A DNA stretch of 64,000 nt from Mesoplasma syrphidae (GCF_002843565.1 NZ_CP025257.1:124001-188000), one strand, 5' to 3'. Positions 52,719 through 64,000 are shown, counted from the stretch's first letter. Made by a program: numbers and translations. Notes: a model not told the origin generated them from the sequence alone.

Positions 52719-52743
52719 AAAACAGCCTTTTGGCTGTTTTTTT
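52719..52743 (+). terminator. Terminator of rplM-rpsI
   Basis: AAAACAGCC (52719-52727) pairs with GGCTGTTTT (52732-52740) around TTTT, followed by T residues. Confidence 0.92.
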
Positions 52744-52867
52744 ATTTGAACAATGTTTTAAAAATCGGTTTCAGAACCGTTAATCTAAAAAAGCGTATTT
52801 TTAGACTTATGGAATGTACACTTAAAAGTGTTAGTTTGAGACTAATTTAATAATAAGGGGTGGCTTT

Positions 52868-55747
52868 ATGAAGAAGATTTTGGGAGTTATTGGAGCGCTG
52901 ACAATTGGAATATTTGCATGTATGCCGGTAGTTGCTTGTTTTTCAAAAGAGAGCCAACAAGATGATAAAAAAGGTATCAAAAAACCCAAGGAAACGACAT
53001 ATAACAATTCTCTAAATAATTTGCAGGGCACTGCAGCCTTGATGGCCAAGAAAATTATTTTGGCTGACCAATATGAATATAGTTCAAAAGTTTTGAATAC
53101 TATGTTTAGCAATACAAACGCAAAAGAAGCTATTAATAAATTAAATGCCAATGATAATTTTTATGATGAAAATGATTTTGCCCTTGATGGAAAATCAACT
53201 TTTGGTGACTTGAGTTTTCGCTACTTTGGTAATGATAATGGTTTTAACAATACTAAATTCAGTTCAAACATCAATCTAAATGGCAAAAAGGGAACTTCTA
53301 ATGAATTGGTAAGAAGATTTATTCCTGATCAGGGCTTTTCAAGAATTAGTAGTGAAGCAATTGCAGAAGCAATTGAACTTATAATAAAATTAATTCCTTC
53401 AATTTCAACAAGTATGGTCACCAATATTCTTAGTGGCTTTGGTTCAACAATTGATTTTTCTATTTTGGAAAATAAAATTGGGCATCAAAACATTAAATAT
53501 ATATCACAAACAGTTAAACAAATTTTTACAAATAAGGTTATTGTAGAAAAGATCAATCAGCGCATCTCTAGAATGGATGTCGTGCGTGAAAGTTACGATC
53601 TCTCCTTAACCAATATTACAGGGGCGATGTTTATTTGTATTTCAAATGGTATTACACTAATTAAAAATCCTCAGTTTGTTCCCTATGTTACAAGCACAGA
53701 TAATGATATAAAAATGAATCTTCCAAAAGCTGCTGAAAGCTTATATTTAAATATTCAACCTTTGAATGCTTCATCAAAGGTAAAAGATTTTAAAAAAGAA
53801 ATAACTTTGGCTAATGCCCTAAACTATGCTCAAGCAGCACAAGAATTTGCTAAAGGCTTGCAATTTTTTCAAATGCAATTTTCAGTTTTTGATAAAACAA
53901 AATCAACAATTCCTAAAAACGGTCAGTATTTGTTTGACAATGAATTAAATAATAAAAAAGTTTATGAAAAACTTTTAAAAGGCAAAATAGGAAATAAATT
54001 TGCAGCAACAAGTATTAATCTTAAGTATTTATTAACGACTCTTAAATATTATTTAGGAGCAATTGGAAATCAAAATGATCCTGAGGGTAGACGTCTTCAA
54101 AAATTTATCTTTATTTTATTCGGTGACAATACAGAAGTTACTGAAAAGTTTGAGTTTGACTGGTCCGAAACTGGAAACACAGTTAGACATAAATGAAATT
54201 TTCTGTCAAAAAACGGTTCTAGTGGTACCAATTTTGGGTACTATCTAATACGAAACTATCTAGTCGGTGAAAACTCTACAGTAGCCGAATCAATTTGAAG
54301 AAGCTTGACCTCAGTTAAAGTACCAGCAATTGGAGCAATTTCAAAAATAAGTCTTCAAAACTTTAAAAACTTAATCAAAAGCGACCAGTTTTACTATTTG
54401 ATTTGCAACTTCTTTTATGCGTTGGCAAATGATGAGGGAGTTTCTGATGGCTTCAAGGGTCCACTTAACCAAACTCTTAAAAAGTTGTTTAATAAGACGA
54501 TTGTTGGGGTAACTAATTTTCCAAAGTATTTAACTAAGAATTTATTTTTATCATTATATTCAAAAGATTTTCGAACTGAATTTTCAGTTAATATTGGGAG
54601 TATTTATTCAATTAATATTTGAGATAAGTTTAACGATTCAACAAAAAATAGTGTTAATCAATTTTTAGGAGGACCTGATATTCCAATGAATATCCAGTCT
54701 GTTCTAAAAAAAGAATTAAGCTCGTTTTTAAATTCCTCGGATCCAAAAGATTTGTGAAACTATTACACTAAAAAAACAATACCTGAAATAATTGACAATC
54801 TAAGCAGTGACTTTAACATTAATGAAAGCCATGATTTAAAAAAATTGCAGTCTTACGGAATTTATATTAGTGATATTTTAAAGCTATTTAATAACTATCT
54901 TGTTAATAATCAATATACTGATGAATATGGAGTTATTCAGAAAGGAAATATCATTTCCCAAATTTTAGAAAACTTGCCAAATTTTTTAAGAATTTTGGGT
55001 ATAACTTCTTTTGGTGTTAAAGAAAACTCGTTATGAGATTTTTTGTCTAAACATTTTTTTATTCCTAACCATAAAGAGCATGAAATTAGAAAAGGAATTA
55101 ATTTAAATATAGGGAACAAACTTATTTATGCAAATGATAAAAAAGAGCTAATTAAAGTTTTGAATGATAATTATTCAACTTCATCTAAGAATCAAATCAC
55201 TTTATTTACAAATAGGCCAAAATTAGCTACCGCAGATAAAGTAACTCAAAAACAAATTAATGAAAGTGGCTATATTATTGAAAACTGAAATGATATTTTT
55301 GATGTCTCAAATAAAGAATTTTGAGTCGTTAATCAATTTAAGTCTGCCGGCAAATATATTATTGTTGAAATTGAAAAAGTGATTGTGGAACACGTTAGCA
55401 TTGACTTTTTAAATGAAGTTGAAGTTACTGATCATCTTCAAGAAATTTTTCAAGTTTTAAATCGAATTTATAAAAAAATCAATATTGTTAAAAATTACAA
55501 AAAGGAAGTTCAGGAAAACTTTGAAAATGAAGCTCAATATCAATGAGTATTTTCCAAGCCTCATTTAATTGCCAATAAAATAATTTCAAGTCAAATAATG
55601 AAAGTAATTTATATCAATTCGCAAACTAATGCTAAAATTGCTTATGAATTTCAGTATTCTCGTAAGCAGGGAACATGGCCATTTAAATTTGATAGTATTT
55701 CCAAAAAAACTGAAGCAGATTTGAAAGAAAAATGGTCCCATATTTAA
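52868..55747 (+). CDS. Large lipoprotein A (MOLPALP-like), 959 aa
   Basis: The signal MKKILGVIGALTIGIFACMP leads to VVAC, a probable lipobox with the acylated Cys near residue 24. The mature part starts with a Lys-rich spacer, then TYNNSLNNLQGTAALMAKK. A second conserved block is INLKYLLTTLKYYLG (about 383-400), and another is FYYLICNFFYALANDEGVSD (about 510-530). It is a close-range paralog of the gene at 55846, matching it in domain order. The pair fits a mollicute family that I believe is annotated as MOLPALP lipoproteins; the function of that family is not known. Both TGA and TGG encode Trp. The start follows AAGGGGTGG. Confidence 0.88.
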
Positions 55748-55798
55748 TAAAAATTACAACATATAGTGTGCAAAACTACATTTAAAATCATTTTTTAG

Positions 55799-55804
55799 TA
55801 TAAT
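55799..55804 (+). promoter_or_regulatory. -10 box of lipoprotein B
   Basis: A perfect TATAAT lies 41 bp before the start; no good -35 is seen. This suggests that lipoprotein B can be transcribed separately from A. Confidence 0.4.
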
Positions 55805-55845
55805 AAATTTATTGAATTTTTATTAAATATCAAAAGGAGATAATC

Positions 55846-58632
55846 ATGAAAAAAATGTTGGCAGTATTGGGAGCAGTTTCTTTAGCAGCTTCTTCAAGTG
55901 TAACAGTTGTAGCTTGCACACCTAAAATTGAGGAACCAAGTACAACTCCGGATCCAAGTACATACAATAATTCTTTGGCTAATCTACAAGGTTCAGCGGC
56001 ATTAGTTGCTAAAAAAGCAATTTTAGCTGACCAACATCGCTATAGTTATCAAACATTGCAAAATAAAATGGGAATTAAACTTGCTGAAAAACAAGTTAAT
56101 TCTTTAAATATGGATGGAAAAGTTTTTGATAATAAAGACCGTGGACTAGATGAATACTCAACGGTAAGTGAACTAGAGTCACGCTATTTTGGAACAAATA
56201 CTTCATTATTAAAAACTGAATTAACAGATAACATCAATTTGAACGGTAATTTAGGAAATGGTAAGGGCGCAGTTTCTCAGGCTGTTCCCGAAAATATAGC
56301 CGGAATTCTAGAATTAGTGATGCAGATTTTACCTGTTTTATCAACTGAAAGTATAAATAGCTTGGTTGGCGGATTAGGACCCATACTTAAATTACCTGAT
56401 TTGAATGACACGTTGGGATCAAACATCGTTTCGGCAATTTCGTTAGCAGCAAAAATTGTTTTAGATAATTCAAGTGACTTGATAAACAAAGAAATTGAAA
56501 GTATGAATGTTGTTGAAGAAACTCAAAATGTCTCTTTAGAAAATTTAACGGGAGCTATGTTTATTTCATTAACAAATGGAATCGCATTTTTAAAGGATTC
56601 AACTCACAAAACATTAACAATATCAAGTGACGAAGAAATTAAGCAAAATCTTGCTAGTGCAGCAAAAATAATTGTCCAATCAGGTTCTGCTAAGAGTTCT
56701 TTGGGAAATTTGGACATGGATTCCATAATTAAAAACATTCCTCAATATATTAAAGCTATTAAGGAATTTGTTAAAATGGCCCAATTATTGCAAATGTCAT
56801 TGTCATTATATGATTCTACAAAAAATGTTAATGTTATTGATGGAAATCACCTTTTTGATAGCAATACGACTAATGGAGATTATTATAAAAATAATATTAA
56901 AGGTAAAAAAGTTTCAACTACATTTGCTTCAAGTAATATTAATTTAAAATATATTTTGACAGCATTAAAATATCACGTGGGAAGTCTTAACTCTAAGGAA
57001 GATCCAGAAGGGCGTAATTTTCAGAAATTACTTTTTGCACTTTTTGGTGATGATAATTCTATAACAGTTACTAGTGGGTGATTTCCAAAAGTTAATAATA
57101 CATTCGATTTTAAAAATAAAAATGCTTCTTCTGGAACTAATTTTATTTATTATGTAATTCAAGAATTGTTGACAGATGAAATTTTGGAATCTGTTCATAA
57201 AGCAATTAAAGATATTAAAGTACCTGTAATTGGTTCAATAACATCCATGACAAAAGAGGATTTTATTAAAATGATACGAGACGATCAATTTTATTATTTA
57301 ATAGGAAACTTATTTTATGCTTTGTCAAATGACAAAGGTGTAATTGATGCAAGCAAGGGTCCATTGAACCAAATTTTAAGTAAACTTAATGGGCTAGCAG
57401 CTACTGCTATTTACTTTCCTAAATATATGACAGAAAATTTATATAGCTCTTTATACAGAGGAAACTTTAAAACTGATTTCTCTTTAGACTTTAAAGTTTT
57501 GGGTGTTACTGTCTCTTCAATAAATGTATGAGAAAAATTACCTGAAAACATTCAAAATACTGTTAATGACTTTTTAGGAGGAAGTGATGTTCCAATGAAT
57601 ATAAAGTCAGTGTTGAATAAAAGTTTAGGTTCATTTATAGGAAAAACTGATAGCCAAGGTATTTTGGGAGAACATTATTTAAAATTAACAATTCCTGAGT
57701 TAATTAATGATATTACCGGAGATTTTGGAATTGATGAAACTAAAACTCTTAAGAATTTACAAAGTTATGGTATTTACATCGAAGATTTTAAATCATTATT
57801 TAATAATCATATATTAAATAATAAATACGTTGATTCACAAGGCAAAGAACATATGGGTAATATAGTTTCACAAATTGTTGAAAATTTACCGGAATTGTTT
57901 AATATTTTGGGAATTAATAAGGATGGTGTAACTGAAGGATCAGTTTGAGAATTTATCGTAAATCATTTTTTAGCACCAAATGAAGAACATTTACAACATG
58001 AAGTTAAGCAAGGACAAAATATTACTTTTAATGGAAAAACCAAATTTGCAAAATCAGCAGAAGATTTGGAAAATGTTTTTAAAACTTTTTTTGAAACAGG
58101 ACCAAAAAATAAGTTATTGTACTTAAAAGGAAAAGAAGCTCCTGAGGGATTTACGCCAGGTTCAAAATTGACTGAAGAAAAAATTAACAGTGTTACAAAA
58201 ATGACGTTGGATGAAATTTTAAAAACTGATGAAAAAGATCTTATAGTTGTCAACTATTATGAAGGTGAAAATATTGTTGTTGAGAATAACTCAATAACAT
58301 TGGCAAAAGTCAATTTAGACAATATTGATAAGGAGCAAGAATTGACAGATCACTTACCGGAATTGCTAAAAGGAATTGTAAACATTTACAATAAGTTAAA
58401 TGTAATAACTGATCTATCATTGGAAATGAATGAGCGTTTCATGAATGAATCATTATACTCATGAACATTTGAAAATCCGGAATTAATGAATGACAAAGTA
58501 TCAATAAAATCACAACGAATGAGTGTTTTATATAAGAATCCAAAAACAAACCAGGATGTTCGTTATAATTTTCTATATTCTCGTGAAAGTATTAACAAAG
58601 TTTTCAGTATCGATTATATGGAAAAACAGTAA
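55846..58632 (+). CDS. Large lipoprotein B (MOLPALP-like), 928 aa
   Basis: The signal MKKMLAVLGAVSLAASSSVT is followed by VVAC and a Pro/Thr spacer. Blocks shared with lipoprotein A include TYNNSLANLQGSAALVAKK, INLKYILTALKYHVG, DPEGRNFQKLLFALFGDD and FYYLIGNLFYALSNDKGV, in the same order and at similar positions, so the two arose by tandem duplication. Sequence identity is moderate, so the duplication is not recent. There are no internal short repeats. It is predicted to sit on the outer face of the membrane; the role is unknown. The start follows AAAAGGAGA. Confidence 0.9.
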
Positions 58633-58652
58633 ATGACTTAGGTCATTTTTTT
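58631..58652 (+). terminator. Terminator of lipoprotein B
   Basis: AAATGAC (58631-58637) pairs with GTCATTT (58642-58648) around TTAG, followed by T residues. Confidence 0.8.
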
Positions 58653-58679
58653 ATTTTTTCAGAAAGTTAATTTTTATAC

Positions 58680-58708
58680 TTGCATTATGGTGCAAAAAAT
58701 ACTAAAAT
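58680..58708 (+). promoter_or_regulatory. Promoter of tRNA-Ile
   Basis: TTGCAT (58680-58685) and TAAAAT (58703-58708) are spaced by exactly 17 bp, with the tRNA 5' end 11 bp further on. Confidence 0.7.
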
Positions 58709-58719
58709 TATTTTGTTTT

Positions 58720-58796
58720 CGGAATATAGCTCAGCTGGTTAGAGCACTCCGCTGATAACGGAGAGGTCGTTGGTTCAAGTCCAATTATTCCGACCA
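58720..58796 (+). tRNA. tRNA-Ile (anticodon GAT)
   Basis: The cloverleaf is complete. The acceptor CGGAATA pairs with TATTCCG, the D arm has GCTC/GAGC, and the anticodon arm CTCCG-CTGATAA-CGGAG has anticodon GAT. The T arm GTTGG-TTCAAGT-CCAAT includes one G-T pair. The discriminator A and an encoded CCA follow. It is 77 bases long, stands alone, and has its own promoter and terminator. Confidence 0.97.
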
Positions 58797-58807
58797 TTTG
58801 AATATCT

Positions 58808-58838
58808 AAAAAAGCACTATTAGTTTAGTGCTTTTTTT
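58808..58838 (+). terminator. Terminator of tRNA-Ile
   Basis: AAAAAAGCACTA (58808-58819) pairs with TAGTGCTTTTTT (58826-58837). Confidence 0.9.
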
Positions 58839-58928
58839 ATTTAAAAAGTCTAATTCTGTTTTTAAATTTTAATTTTTGCGAAACTATCTTTTATTAATAA
58901 ACCGTAATTTTAATTCAACTTTTGGTCC

Positions 58929-59032
58929 AATATTTAAACTAGAGTTGATTTGCTATAGCAAGATATTTAAATACAATTAAACTACATAAAAGTTTTGCAA
59001 AAACTTTGAGTAAAAATGATAGTTTAAATATT
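58929..59032 (+). repeat. 12-bp inverted repeat upstream of leuS
   Basis: AATATTTAAACT (58929-58940) is the exact reverse complement of 59021-59032, about 80 bases apart. Two smaller hairpins lie between (TTGCTATAGCAA, and AAAGTTTT/AAAACTTT around GC). The arms are almost all A and T. No T-box consensus is present. The 300-bp stretch 58797-59096 otherwise holds only the tRNA terminator and the leuS ribosome binding site. Confidence 0.4.
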
Positions 59033-59096
59033 TTTATTTTATATTCAGTTTTAAAAATAGTAAAATATTATTATAAACTTTTAAAGGAGTATTGAA

Positions 59097-61514
59097 ATGG
59101 ACTTTTCACATAGAGCAATAGAAAAAAAATGACAAAAATATTGAAAAGAACATAATGTTTATAAAACGACTAATGTAAACGAGCAAAAAGCATATATCTT
59201 GGATATGTTTCCATATCCATCAGGAGCGGGTTTACATGTTGGCCATGTAAAAGGTTATACGGCAACTGATGTTTTCGCACGTTTTCGTAGAATGCAAGGA
59301 TGTGATGTACTGCACCCAATTGGATGAGATGCATTTGGACTGCCAGCTGAACAATACGCTTTGAAAACTGGAAATGATCCACGTGAATTTACGTTAAAAA
59401 ATATTAATACTTTTAGAACTCAATTGCAAGCATTAGGTTTTTCGTATGATTATGATAAAGAGGTAAATACAGCTGATCCAAATTACTACAAAATAACACA
59501 GTGAATTTTTCAACAAATGTATAACAAGGGTCTAGCTGAATTGCGAGATGTTGAAGTGAATTGATGTCAAGAACTAGGAACTGTTTTGGCAAATGACGAA
59601 ATTATTGAACTTAATGGAATTATGGTATCTGAACGTGGAGAATATCCGGTTGTCAAAAAAACTATGCGTCAATGAGTTTTAAAAATTACTGAGTATGCTA
59701 ATAAATTATTAGCAGGTTTGGACAATTTGGAATGACCGCAATCTGTTAAAGATTTGCAAAAAAATTGAATTGGGAAATCTGAAGGAATGGAAATTAAATT
59801 TACAACTACAGCTAATCTTACTATTCCAGTATTTACAACTCGTGCAGACACTATTTATGGAGTTAGTTATATCGTTTTATCACCAGAACACGAGCTTGTG
59901 AGTAAAATAACAACAGTAAGCCAAAAACCTTTAGTTGATCTTTATATTCAAAAAACATTATCTAAAACTGAAATTGATCGTAAGGATGAAACTAAGCCCA
60001 AAACTGGTGTTTTTACTGGAACAATGGCCATAAATCCAATAACTGGTGAAGAGGTTCAAATTTGGATTGCTGATTATGTTTTAAAAGATTATGGAAATGG
60101 TGCAGTGATGGCCGTTCCAGCCCATGACACTAGAGATTGAGAATTTGCCAATAAATTTGGGCTTCCAGTTAAATATGTAATTGAACCAAAAGATATTACA
60201 AAACCTTTTGTTGGTGAAGGACTTCATATTAACTCAGGAATTTTAAATGGCTTAAATCGTCAGGATGCAATAAATAAAATTTCTGAATTAATAGTATCAA
60301 AAAATTTAGGGGTTAGAAGAGTTAATTATAAATTACGCGATTGACTATTTTCTCGTCAACGTTTTTATGGAGAACCATTCCCACTTGTATATACTAGTGA
60401 TGGACAAATTGGGCTAATTGATAAATCGGAATTGCCAATAACTTTGCCAAAAACTGAATATATTAAACCCACTAAAACTGGTGAATCACCATTGGCAAAT
60501 GTGCCTGAATGAATCAACACAACATTTAATAATCAACCAGCTGTGCGTGAATCAAATACCATGCCAAATTCAGCTGGACCCAGCTGATATTATTTAGCAT
60601 ATATCTTAACTGATAAGCCAGGCCAATTAATTGATATTGAAAGCGAAGAAGCTAAGAAACGCTTTGCCAAATGAATGCCAGTTGATTTATATATTGGTGG
60701 GCAAGAACATGCTGTTGGGCATTTATTATATGCTCGCTTTTGAAATCATGTTTTATATGATTTGGGAATTTTATCAACTCCTGAACCATTTAAGAACTTA
60801 TTTAATCAAGGAATGATTTTGGGACCTGATAATCGCAAAATGTCAAAATCAAAGGGAAATGTTATTAATCCAGATGATGTCATAAGTTCTCATGGAGCAG
60901 ATGCCTTAAGATTATATGAAATGTTTATGGGACCACTTGATGCATCGCTTCCATGAAGTTTTGACGGCTTGGACGCAGCACTTAAGTGATTAAATCGTGC
61001 TTATAGAATGATTAACAAAGTGAAATTTTCAAATACTAATAATGGAAATTTAGATTTTGTTTATAATGATGTTGTTAAAAAAGTTACTGAAATGGTTACT
61101 GATTTAAAATTTAATACTGCAATTTCACAATTAATGGTATTGGTAAATTATATTTACAAAGAAGCACAAGGAACAGTTTATAAACCTTACATCGAGGGAT
61201 TTGTCAAAATGTTAGGTTTATTCGCTCCACACCTGGCTGAAGAATTATGAAATATTTTAGGACATACTTCAACGGTAACTTTGACAAATTGACCAACATA
61301 TGATTCTAGCAAACTAGTTCTAAATACGACAACAGTTGCTTTTCAAGTTAATGGTAAACTGCGCGGATCAATTGAAGTTGCTAAAGGACTTTCAAAAACG
61401 CAATTATTAACCCTTGCCAAAGCTGATGCTAATGTCGCAAAGTTTATTGAAGGATTAACAATTGTTAAAGAAATTGTCATTCCTGATCGAATTGTTAACA
61501 TAGTTGTTAAATAA
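59097..61514 (+). CDS. leuS: Leucyl-tRNA synthetase
   Basis: LeuRS charges tRNA-Leu. The 805-residue product has the class I motifs HVGH (47-50) and KMSKS (581-585). The CP1 editing domain has [18 protein letters not shown] and [15 protein letters not shown], with the conserved Thr-rich site and Asp. The C-terminal anticodon-binding part is complete. About twenty TGA codons encode Trp. The start follows TAAAGGAG; the leader is AT-rich. Confidence 0.98.
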
Positions 61515-61530
61515 AAAAACAAATATTTAG

Positions 61531-61569
61531 AAAAAATCTTATAAAACCTTTGTTTATAAGATTTTTTTT
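61531..61569 (+). terminator. Terminator of leuS
   Basis: AAAAAATCTTATAAA (61531-61545) pairs with TTTATAAGATTTTTT (61553-61567), a 15-bp perfect stem. Confidence 0.92.
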
Positions 61570-61581
61570 ATTTGCTTTTGC

Positions 61582-61587
61582 TATAAT
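61582..61587 (+). promoter_or_regulatory. -10 box of the 515-aa membrane protein
   Basis: A perfect TATAAT lies 30 bp before the start codon; the -35 is T-rich and poor. Confidence 0.45.
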
Positions 61588-61616
61588 AATTTAGTTAGAA
61601 AGGATATTGAAATATT

Positions 61617-63164
61617 ATGAGAAAAATAACCAGAAATATGGTTTTATTATTTGTTGTTATTGTAATTTACTTCGGTTACGCAGGATGAATTGATGGCGCA
61701 GCCCTTTACAATATCGAGGGAGTTCAATGAGGAGGAGCTGGTTGAGCTGATAAATTGAAGTTGATTTTTGGAGAAGACATTAAATGAACTGAACTTACAG
61801 TTTCTCAATTGCGTAATATGCTAAGCGGAACTGAATATTCGTTGGCTGGATTCATGGCACCTAATTCTTTAATGAAATCATTATTGGATCCATTTAAATT
61901 AGTATTAGTGGGGGGAGTTTTTGCAATGTTAATTCCATTAACAAAACAAATTTTCTTCGGACAAATTACTGGTTTAAAAGAATATCTAAAAGCAAGACGT
62001 TCAAATGTCTTATTTAACTATCAGTCAGCAATCACATGAGCCACAGATTTAAATTCGAAATTGTCATTAGGAGACTATGAGCAAATTAAAGCTCACTATG
62101 CAGGATATTCAGGATTGAAATTCAAACCTCAATTTATGACAAATATGGTTGACGAAATTGGAGATTCATTAATTAAAGAAATGGATTTATCAATCTATGT
62201 TAAACCAAGTGAAGTTGTTATTAATTCATTAAAAGAAATGTATGAAAAAGAAAGAGCATTGGCAATCGTTGGAAGAGCTGATGAAATGTTCTTTGACTTT
62301 AAGCGTGGATATGAGTTTACATCAGTTGGTTCAAAATACAGTATTGCTTATTACAAAGCTTTACCAACAGATACTTCAACTAAAACAAAACTAGCATGAA
62401 AACTATTTAGTTTAGAAATGTTTAGATTTTATGTATTCATGTTGGCAGCAATTATTCCGACAATTATTATTTCAGGAATAGCTCTACCATTAATTGGAGG
62501 ACTAGGAACTGGAGCAGCTGCAGAAATTGCTTCTCCGTTAGTCATATTTTTAACTTTTTTTGGATCAGCTATTATTTTACATGCATTGTTTACATTAACT
62601 AAAACAGCGTATAAGAATCTTAAAAAAGAAATCATGATTCCTGCAATCACATATTACTTTTTACTTATCTTAATTGCGATTTCATTAGCAGCTGGAATGG
62701 TAGGAATAAGACAAGTTGGGCAAATGGGGCATGGAGAAATTTGAGAACCAGGAACAACTGGAACTTTGATGTGACCATTCTTCTCAGCATTAGGATACTT
62801 TATTTTATCTTCATGCTTAGCAATGTATATTTTGTCAACACTTATGGATGCTCACCGCTCACCAGAAGGAATGACAAAAAAATTATTAGTTGACGGAATT
62901 GTTTTACCAGCTATTGCTTGAGTAATTGCAACTGGTTCAAACTTTACTGGTCTATTCTGACAAGGAAATTCACAGTCAACTGTTCAAGGAATTTTGGCTT
63001 CAATTAACTCAATTACTTTAGTTGGATTCTGAATTTATTTATCATTCTCAAACGTGTTGTTAAACAATATTGTTTTACCATCAGCACGTAAGAAATTAGC
63101 TTTACAAGCTGAACTTGCTGAACAAGGTCAAGAAGCAAAAGCTAAAAAAGATGCACAAACATAA
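61617..63164 (+). CDS. Polytopic membrane protein, 515 aa, unknown
   Basis: Helix 1 is at residues 7-25 (NMVLLFVVIVIYFGYAGW). Another lies near 95-110, and a cluster of about six helices fills residues 265-490, including RFYVFMLAAIIPTIIISGI and TYYFLLILIAISLAAGMVG. A cytoplasmic or extracytoplasmic domain of about 140 residues (about 115-260) lies between. The C-terminal tail is charged (AELAEQGQEAKAKKDAQT). TGA codons encode Trp throughout. The start follows GAAAGGATATT. It stands alone between terminators. I do not recognise the family; a transporter or a lipid-handling protein is possible. Confidence 0.82.
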
Positions 63165-63187
63165 TATTTGTAAATATTTTATAGTCT

Positions 63188-63213
63188 AAAAAAACCGCTT
63201 CGCGGTTTTTTTT
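63188..63213. terminator. Bidirectional terminator between the membrane protein and coaX
   Basis: AAAACCGC pairs with GCGGTTTT around a short TTC loop, with A residues on the left and T residues on the right, serving both convergent genes. Confidence 0.88.
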
Positions 63214-63880
63214 ATAAATCTAATAGATATTGAAACCCTAAAACAATTTCATTATTAACATCAAAACAAGTTTCAACTTGATATATTTGCTGATATTTTT
63301 TAATGTCTTTGCTTAAACTATCTCAATACATTTTATAAATACCATTGTATAAAGCAGAATTAGTGTCAATACCGATTTCTTGAGTCGTGTGCGTAATTTC
63401 AGTAGTCGATATTTGAGTATCTTGCTGAAAATGATCTTTCAGATTATCTCAACCAGGATAAATATTTACTCCAATAAATTTTGAGTTTTTGACAACACTT
63501 AATGTGCAAGCAGTCCCGTTGTCAATTATTATAAAATTTTGATGGCCCTTACTAATTGCCCCAACAATCCCTAAAGCGATATCTGTTCCTAATTCATTAA
63601 GATCAATATCTGCAAAAACTGTTAACTTTTTTTTGTTTTTTAAAATTATTTCTCGAATATCATGACTTGGTTTTGGAAACGCATTAATGATTTTTTCACA
63701 ATTGGGATTCAAAACTTTTGAATAGACGATTACATCAAAATCCAATTTTGCTAATTCAACAGCAATAGTTTTAATTTTTGCCGTAGGTTTTCTAAATATT
63801 AATTGAGCTTGTTTATTATAAACTTTAGTATAAGTATTGCCAATATCAATTAATATGTAGTTTTGTTGAATTATTTTCAT
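63212..63880 (-). CDS. coaX: Type III pantothenate kinase
   Basis: CoaX phosphorylates pantothenate in the first step of coenzyme A synthesis. The 222-residue product is shorter than the usual 250-260. It has the phosphate-1 motif LIDIGNTYTK (D12), the GTDIALGIVGA segment and the phosphate-2 motif IIDNGTACTLSVV. The usual GADR Arg is replaced by Ile, a deviation that may affect activity. Two or more TGA codons encode Trp. The start follows AGAGGTT on the minus strand. It is divergent from coaD with only 54 bp between, which supports the assignment. Confidence 0.88.
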
Positions 63881-63891
63881 AGTAACCTCTT

Positions 63892-63905
63892 TATAATATA
63901 TTATA
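63892..63905. promoter_or_regulatory. Overlapping divergent -10 boxes of coaX and coaD
   Basis: TATAAT on the plus strand at 63892-63897 lies next to TATAAT on the minus strand at 63900-63905, in a 54-bp spacer. The two promoters would compete or be co-regulated. Confidence 0.5.
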
Positions 63906-63934
63906 TATAAATGCTAGAAGAGGAATAATTTATT

Positions 63935-64000
63935 ATGAAGAAAATTATGTTTCCTGCAAGTTTTGATCCAATTCACCAAGGACACATTAAGCTGATTTCG
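63935..64000 (+). CDS. coaD: Phosphopantetheine adenylyltransferase, N-terminal part
   Basis: The gene runs off the right edge; 22 codons are visible. PASFDPIHQGHIKLI matches the nucleotidyltransferase signature with HXGH. CoaD (fourth step of coenzyme A synthesis) is preferred to NadD because of the neighbouring coaX and the short FPASFDP start (CoaD usually has YPGSFDP). The start follows AGAGGAATAA. Confidence 0.75.
   Translation, partial: MKKIMFPASFDPIHQGHIKLIS

Noticed and set aside
58839-59096. T-box upstream of leuS (and of alaS)
   Set aside because: No GGGTGGNACC box or matching terminator/antiterminator pair is present, and the alaS leader is too short.

Overview
ORGANISM. The window comes from a low-GC, wall-less bacterium of the Mollicutes (translation table 4). 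Almost every tryptophan codon is TGA: tuf, fusA, rpsC, leuS, alaS and secY are intact only if TGA is read as Trp. The layout (str, S10-spc-alpha and ECF-truA blocks), lipoprotein signals of the form MKKLL..LGAVGL..VVAC and large repetitive surface lipoproteins fit the Entomoplasmataceae/Spiroplasma group, most like Mesoplasma or Entomoplasma. This placement is by eye, not by a database search.

LAYOUT. 1-3.6 kb: end of an unknown gene, then a four-gene unit with cardiolipin synthase and three unknown proteins. 3.6-8.1 kb: str operon (rpsL, rpsG, fusA, tuf), tuf having its own leader. 8.2-21 kb: a giant FtsX-type permease, pepA, an unknown gene, a one-chain ABC exporter, a HAD phosphatase on the minus strand, alaS and another unknown gene, mostly separated by intrinsic terminators. 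21.1-32 kb: S10 and spc operons (rpsJ to secY) with rpmD absent. 32-35.1 kb: an island that breaks the spc operon, made of a strong terminator with a 17-T run, a surface lipoprotein of near-identical 81-residue (243-bp) repeats, and a minus-strand P-loop kinase. 35.1-39.3 kb: the operon resumes from a new promoter (adk, map, infA, rpmJ, rpsM, rpsK, rpoA, rplQ). 39.3-43.3 kb: ECF transporter core (ecfA1, ecfA2, ecfT) and truA. 43.3-48.4 kb: an unexplained structured RNA element, a small membrane protein and a second giant FtsX permease. 48.4-58.6 kb: accessory region with two secreted proteins without a lipobox (one carries HEXXH), rplM-rpsI, and two paralogous lipoproteins of more than 920 residues. 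58.7-64 kb: tRNA-Ile, leuS, a polytopic membrane protein, and divergent coaX and coaD.

HOW THE GENES WORK TOGETHER. The backbone is translation (30 ribosomal proteins, EF-G, EF-Tu, IF-1, AlaRS, LeuRS, tRNA-Ile, TruA, methionine aminopeptidase), RNA polymerase alpha and SecY export. The accessory genes mostly concern the cell surface: repeat lipoproteins, MacB/FtsX-like permeases, secreted proteins and an exporter. The most notable features are the repeat lipoprotein island inside the spc operon, the structured RNA at about 43.3 kb, and the secreted HEXXH protein.
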